Assembly: GCA_015233565.1 (NCBI GenBank)
Contig: JADFXM010000039.1
Coordinates: forward strand, 1-64,000
Direction of reading: 5' to 3'
Origin: Candidatus Rifleibacteriota bacterium
GTDB lineage: Bacteria > Muiribacteriota > Ozemobacteria > Ozemobacterales > Ozemobacteraceae
DNA length: 64,000 nucleotides
Below the pieces are notes generated by a model, which made no database searches, was not told the DNA's origin, and was given only the letters and a program-made list of their open reading frames with translations. Of this stretch, positions 62,101 to 64,000 are shown piece by piece (the stretch's first letter is position 1; each line of letters begins with the position of its first letter). A program made the translations under genes and the position numbers.

Positions 62101-64000
62101 TTTCCAGAATCAGCCTTACAGCTCAATTGTAGGAGAATCTTCGGCCACAGTTTTGATCACTTTTCCATCGAATACCAATTTAACTGCTCCTTATAGTCTT
62201 TTGGTCTATGATTCCATTGGAGTCAATGTTGCAACTTTCCCCGTAGATTTGAACGCCCCTGTAAAAGCGATTTTTTCTACCAATTCAGTTTATTGGGCCA
62301 GCGGCAAAACTCCTGGTACAAATGTTGGTCCTATTTCCTATAATTTGAGCCTGATTGATGGATTGAAAAATATTTCATCACAGCCAATCGGAACTCTTGT
62401 TTTTGACACCAAATCATCTACAATAACTGCTCTTCAATTCGATGACGGAGGTAAAGGAGAGGTGCTGGACGGAGTCAGATATTACTCTCCTAACTTCGGT
62501 TCGGCTTCAATTCAGCTTCAGAGCGACCAAACTGAAGTGTTAAGGATGGTTTTGGCTTCAACCTCCGCTTATCTTCCTGAGCTATTCCCAACCTCATTTA
62601 ACGGAATTTCCTTTCAGGGAGCATTTGGAGGATCACTGGCCGAAACCGTAGCAACAGTCACCTTTGTTGATCCAGCCGGGAACTCTTGCGGTGGAGTTCC
62701 TTCAATCTTGTCAATCAGAATCGATCGCACTCCCCCGCAAATCACAACTATTATACCTTCCGGGCCAATTGGAAGTATTGATGCTGGAAACGGCGTTTTT
62801 GATATTCAGTTTTCCGAAAAGATGCAAACTTCCTCTGTTCCAACCGTTTTCCTGCAGAAGGATTCAACAGTTATCAATATGAAACCCATTTCCACTTCAC
62901 CATGGATTTCACGAACTGTTTGCCGCTTTACCAATAGTGATGCAATCAGAGATGTCCCGGTAGGAACCTATACTTTTGCTGTCTCCGGTGCTAAAGACCT
63001 TTCCGGACAGGAGAACAGCCCATCGCAAAACCAGATTTACATTAACTCTACGGGCCTGGTTCCCAGCTTTACCGTATTAACCAAGCAACCAAATCTCTTC
63101 AAGGATATATTGACGAATCAGCCGTTCAGTACTTTAGTTGGTGATGGCTCAGCAACTATTTCGCTTTTATTCACTGCAGATGCTCAAAATGTTTCTCCAC
63201 TGAACCTCCAGGTTTTCGATGACACTAATAGCCAGGTTGCCACTCTTCCAATTTCGTGGGGAATGCCGGCAACATCGGTGTTTCCGTCTTACAGTTCTAA
63301 CTGGATTTCGGGGAAGTTTCCTCTAGCTAATCAGGGACCCATTTCTTACCGTTTCAAAGTGATCGATCGTATCGGAAACGTTTCCTCCAACTATATTGGA
63401 ACACTGGTATTCGATTCTCTTCCGGCGAATGTTTCTTCGCTCTCTTTGGATGATGGCAACAAGGGTGTAATTCAAAATGGAATAAAATATTTTTCACCTG
63501 CACTTGGAACCGGCAACTTATCTGCTCAAACCGATTCGGCTGATTCTCAGCGGCTCATAATTTCTTACGGAAGCGGATTTCCAACATCATTCGTAATGAC
63601 ACCAAACGGTAACACTCACTCGTTTGCATTCAATTCTTCCATTCCTGATGGAATTGCAACTATGACTCTTGCTGATCTTGCCGGGAACCCAGGTTTGGGA
63701 GCCAGCTTATCGGTAGTGTTTGATTCTACGCAACCGAAGGTCGTCAGCGTGATTCCGGCAACTGAAATTGGCCCTTATCCGGCTCTTTCCGGACAGTTTG
63801 ACATAAAGTTCAGTGAAGCGATGAATCCAAACGTTGTGCCAACCGTTACTCTTCAGAATGGTAACATCTCGATTCCGCTGGTTCAGGCTATACCGGCACC
63901 AGGATGTTGGATTGGTTCCCAAACGGTGAGATTGACCAATCAATATTCATTAACTGATTTCCCTCAAGGAAAATATTCTTATATTATTAGTGGAGCAGCG
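53123..64000 (+). CDS. Giant secreted protein with Ig-like repeats (truncated at window end)
   Basis: The frame from ATG 53123 is open for 3626 codons to the last base of the window. A signal peptide is clear: two basic residues then VILVLFCFFFFCGAKLFA, cleaved before DPPAY. Residues ~40-1850 hold many beta-sandwich domains with D-x-AGN motifs (TDKAGNITTSSVQLNIDN, SDAQGNLATASVS, TDKAGNYRL, DDVGNVATSSS), typical of bacterial Ig-like domains. From ~1850 on come long tandem repeats of about 336 residues, each with TKQP...VGDGSATV and ITFSEEMN (SbsA-type Ig) segments. The product is expected outside the cell or on its surface; no enzyme motif is seen. It starts about 300 bases after the tRNA cluster. 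A weak AAGGAAT lies far upstream, so the start relies on the signal peptide. Confidence 0.9.
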   Translation, partial: MIGKQFLLKKTRNYWNVILVLFCFFFFCGAKLFADPPAYISNVQSITTNPPYGGDVATIGAKITYTLTTGISLPGDDPVQAWITLWDGGPSFLMAPTLPQTPPFSTFTTTYTVPEGTWNSQATPFKFQFVSTGSPTSPVSVSAPNINQIKIDNMRPKVSGPMTVQIRSFPYSSAPISWTGQWIKKDDKVILTQAVDTTAYQAGESAVVDVSSLQPGAGNTQQALSFDNGNKKYVSPELLVESWLDNSGSPIDYHAVDLYGNATDANPILLLPVDTTPATITSIVFNPATTSVSAYKANDTVTITVNLQGHDSDSVIASCTWLSPSGINLPYISGNAPAIFQKTITVYPSPPATRFAGPTPCDFIVTDKAGNITTSSVQLNIDNTMPLLPNQPTAAIIQTNGKLSDSVGIIGDRLILQATATFSPSQSGKVFIDLSPLGPNCPSALEIPGAGVAGSYGIAYTLPAGIAEDPDQRTFTVTAKDMNAGGNVVASWTTPPIIIDNTPPVISNTSVTRLSGTAGKYKIGDQFQISARVLNLDGAELGAVGVNVASLSSLYTSSTPLTRNSADPSLFEGIFTVGSFTDVTRGWNGVSDIKLIASDAQGNLATASVSTIDPIYNVFPDVLATTWSVNPPLDSAQHSYVRVGDSVTLLVQLSQIINGETVVSNLSSVNGSANQSLTYDGIGTYTYTWKIATGSLNNGATFPVTISDSGGNSTVKIISIQPYDDSPPSPGSMIMTGKDWVDSPNAVNIGDQLNFRIPLTLASPDDHGTATIDLSRVGGPSAATMTFSDASYSVFFTATNTSVNLEETSYSFTAVITDKAGNYRLVQNGPHVVDCWPPKLLELKTGIREGVSTATIGMHVELHAHTAEEDTGVPYVDLSAFGLSATTYMTGSSTPHWWDYSLAIATGGASGISIFDNKLASWSVTIKDDAGNIASMQTANVGIDNNPPIVNGAFTVSPSDKVKLGDTLTFSLPVSGDIGTATVNLVSIGRLASSQMSYSAPNFTLSTTTALTTVEYTNYVFQATITDSNGNKVIVNSNPVNFIDCLPPAFANGGINISQTNSDNPNSLVANINDTLTVYASMSYYADAIGSATLIASGVQVATATMKYVSARNRHEATFVVPKSGSVNWGDLNESPVSFILTATDDVGNVATSSSGAAAFTIDNLTPIINGVTWTVYPSIATSTFNGEPVINVGSGTTLDLLWASATIDTNISDAFFNLSAYPGGPSKFAIAYSGQVASSSPGVSLSDYSSTNWTHATFSITLKDQGGNSVISSQSFYIDTRRPQLTDASFNGSILTLTYDEEIWTFDPTQFEIWGSTTAGISTFTALSTYTPPLGLFSVDLPIPIASRTIMTTWASQSLYLRAKTGAAVTDFAGNWCYQYDRFPITLTSTAWREPPRINSLVVTQTWPASPSVILDFYFSKSIAPGSLVASNGVLFVTANDFSTVDYRNGYVFQPTDAVSWPGSDNTQLRITLASDSAAWVAKKLGNGTTTLKFATRSGASVFLKDDLQKPMGAISSASPVSAGVTRPYTVSPPPFAFNVESGSSGTSPPILDISGSKGLLKLNFSDDALLYSNDFETIDQIIPKMGMPIPTYIKRTTAFHGKIALFDSGVSPATSINLTFEPLSQTRNGKISSKTVTLELTDTDLQNMLAMFKSNATPSWQLQVQSGAFSNWWSQPNQAYGISEPGFVQLATPTPHAASCTLAAVAFSDPSPTKYHSAGDLTFECELFPGTLGNSWIPIASTTPTVQILRQDNSTVLTTGTFLGWGSRQVTGETAPRAIARFKSTSNLPQNVERIPAEIKIDSVYDIFSNKMDPNSNIGSFVFDLSARNDSTVGGFNTASAALVIDSRAPLVVSVTPSPGPIGQTSINGRFFDVTFDESMDTTTSNIPFLQLATTGQTLTFNFQTWINSSQTARFTNAQAITPATLNGIWTYQVASGYDPAGNMMGTPTGLTLEIRSASPEPTIEVQTRQPQLSSQVLVGQPLSLSVGDGTATIKITYPDVPSYTPHNLQVFDANDVQVATLTPSGINPLYAWFPGPSANWVSGRFPSSNRGPETYRFKIINSLGSISSFYIGSIIHDSKPAQISSFAFDDGSKGLSIGGIRYYSSALGSATITIQSDATDSQRLTIASTSSQLPQVYDLTKSGTTHSAVFGGSLDECLATFTMVDLAGNFATGVKPTFLVKVDKTSPTVISVSPSQPIGPSSPGQTTFDITFSEEMNTAVVPTVTLSTGSTIIHLQGIAPSCWLSSTTCRLTNQDAIVELPISTYTYQISNAKDYAGNAVLPSNFQVYIFSKGTPAITTVLTRQPGISPDLFTNQPFSPYVGASSATVVISFSPAIQVNPPYRLLVYDTSDVNVATFSISSGNPGSAIFSNNASLWASGAAPGTNTGPQTYRFKLLDTFGNISTSYIGSIVYDSKSTNINSFSFNDGGRGIATNGIRYYAPVYGSATVSIQGDNTDSHRLVFASNPALLPVLFPMTVSGNTHSVVFGSGISECVATLSVVDWAGNLSTGSPANMTVRFDRTAPIVTTASPSMPIGVREALKGIFDISFSEPMQQGIIPTATLENSFAIINLQPISSTPWISSTVCRFTNRDAIKDLPIGTYTYFVSGARDLAGIDNLTGSAQVYIHSTSASATVTIFTKQPQISSDVLSDQPFSTKVGDGSATVQFDFSPDIMGGSPFNMIVCDQNNVPVATLPISAGNTGFSTFPGSFSNWASNKFPALNVGPINYQLKVSDKFGNLSTSLKTLIFDSNSPSINTFTVSDGGGIATLSPDLQRTVRYHSPALGHAVISLGTNSNDSLRLLVGPSLKSATTTFALTGGGSTSNYSLELDTTTFPETEGILRVADLAGNTAIGAHPTLGILIDQTSPTVKSVSPTQPIGAIQAGNGVFDFTFSERMNTAVAPNGQITSGSVSIRLQATAPGCWISPYISRMTNLDPILNIPPSTYSWQISGAVDYAGNANLPCTQQIFINSTAPSGQVIILTKQPRVSNQIFQNQPYSSIVGESSATVLITFPSNTNLTAPYSLLVYDSIGVNVATFPVDLNAPVKAIFSTNSVYWASGKTPGTNVGPISYNLSLIDGLKNISSQPIGTLVFDTKSSTITALQFDDGGKGEVLDGVRYYSPNFGSASIQLQSDQTEVLRMVLASTSAYLPELFPTSFNGISFQGAFGGSLAETVATVTFVDPAGNSCGGVPSILSIRIDRTPPQITTIIPSGPIGSIDAGNGVFDIQFSEKMQTSSVPTVFLQKDSTVINMKPISTSPWISRTVCRFTNSDAIRDVPVGTYTFAVSGAKDLSGQENSPSQNQIYINSTGLVPSFTVLTKQPNLFKDILTNQPFSTLVGDGSATISLLFTADAQNVSPLNLQVFDDTNSQVATLPISWGMPATSVFPSYSSNWISGKFPLANQGPISYRFKVIDRIGNVSSNYIGTLVFDSLPANVSSLSLDDGNKGVIQNGIKYFSPALGTGNLSAQTDSADSQRLIISYGSGFPTSFVMTPNGNTHSFAFNSSIPDGIATMTLADLAGNPGLGASLSVVFDSTQPKVVSVIPATEIGPYPALSGQFDIKFSEAMNPNVVPTVTLQNGNISIPLVQAIPAPGCWIGSQTVRLTNQYSLTDFPQGKYSYIISGAA
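59009..64000 (+). repeat. Tandem ~1.0-kb coding repeats in the giant gene
   Basis: The T(R/K)QP landmark occurs at nucleotides 59030, 60035, 61043, 62072 and 63080 (protein residues 1970, 2305, 2641, 2984, 3320), all in one frame, spacing 1005, 1008, 1029 and 1008 bases. Each unit has a VG(D/E/A)(G/S)SATV strand, a DS-type linker, an F.DDG...I+YYSP segment and an SbsA-like half (P.G....FDI.FSE.M). The repeats run beyond the window. Confidence 0.85.

Noticed and set aside
1..64000. CRISPR array or phage
   Set aside because: No spaced identical repeats of the CRISPR kind were seen; the only regular long repeats are the coding units of the giant protein. No integrase, terminase, capsid or transposase gene was found.

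Overview
The window looks like chromosome of an AT-rich, diderm (Gram-negative-type) bacterium. It carries a TonB-dependent receptor, TolC-family outer-membrane proteins, several lipoproteins and many Sec signal peptides. The housekeeping genes (obg, nadD, queA, tgt, gdhA, YggS, YggT, an RNB-family exoribonuclease) are unremarkable in kind. The mix of degenerate pilins, LCP, Ycf46-type ATPase, Ig-repeat giant protein and queuosine genes would fit an uncultured deep-branching phylum such as Candidatus Riflebacteria. That placement is inference from gene content only and I could not test it.

Layout. 1-870: the 3' end of an unidentified gene, then a small gene remnant apparently split by a hairpin element. 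869-7854 (+): a sensory cassette of TonB receptor, YfiR-like periplasmic protein, CHASE8-type hybrid histidine kinase and a receiver-kinase. 8108-16873 (-): a heavy-metal RND efflux set with two TolC-like proteins, a CusB-like adaptor with three metal-binding modules, and an oversized CusA-like pump. 18220-19554: gdhA with a clear promoter and terminator. 20078-20746 (-): a secreted orphan. 21263-27508 (+): a compact run obg, nadD-HD fusion, LCP protein, queA, tgt and a TPR protein, nearly all overlapping. 27686-32173: three paralogous lipoproteins, one divergent from the other two. 32235-33746 (-): a Ycf46-like AAA ATPase. 34110-37714 (+): a secreted protein with kinase-like motifs, rfbD and a CPBP-type membrane protease homologue. 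46225 down to 38079 (-): a long same-strand run of lytic transglycosylase, two pilin-like proteins, a large membrane-anchored protein, YggS, YggT, a possible sigma-like protein and the RNB exoribonuclease. 46397-50530 (+): a TPR membrane protein, a stand-alone protein resembling the C-terminal part of leucyl-tRNA synthetase, a ComEA-like protein and a ComEC homologue lacking the usual beta-lactamase domain. 50830-51925: a small Cys/His protein and a nucleotidyltransferase two-gene module. 52220-52825: seven tRNA genes behind one good promoter. 53123-64000 (+): the first 3626 codons of a giant secreted Ig-like repeat protein that runs off the window.

The accessory signal is concentrated in cell-surface genes and in small inverted-repeat elements: a pair sharing terminal repeats at 33.8 and 51.1 kb, another ending at the RNB gene's stop codon, and scattered copies of a motif resembling TTCGACTCCGCTCA. 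No CRISPR array, insertion-sequence transposase, rRNA or prophage was seen. The most notable observations are the giant protein with about 336-residue repeats, the putative secreted atypical kinase at 34.1 kb, the LeuRS-derived fragment beside the competence genes, and the roughly 240-residue insertion in the CusA-like pump.
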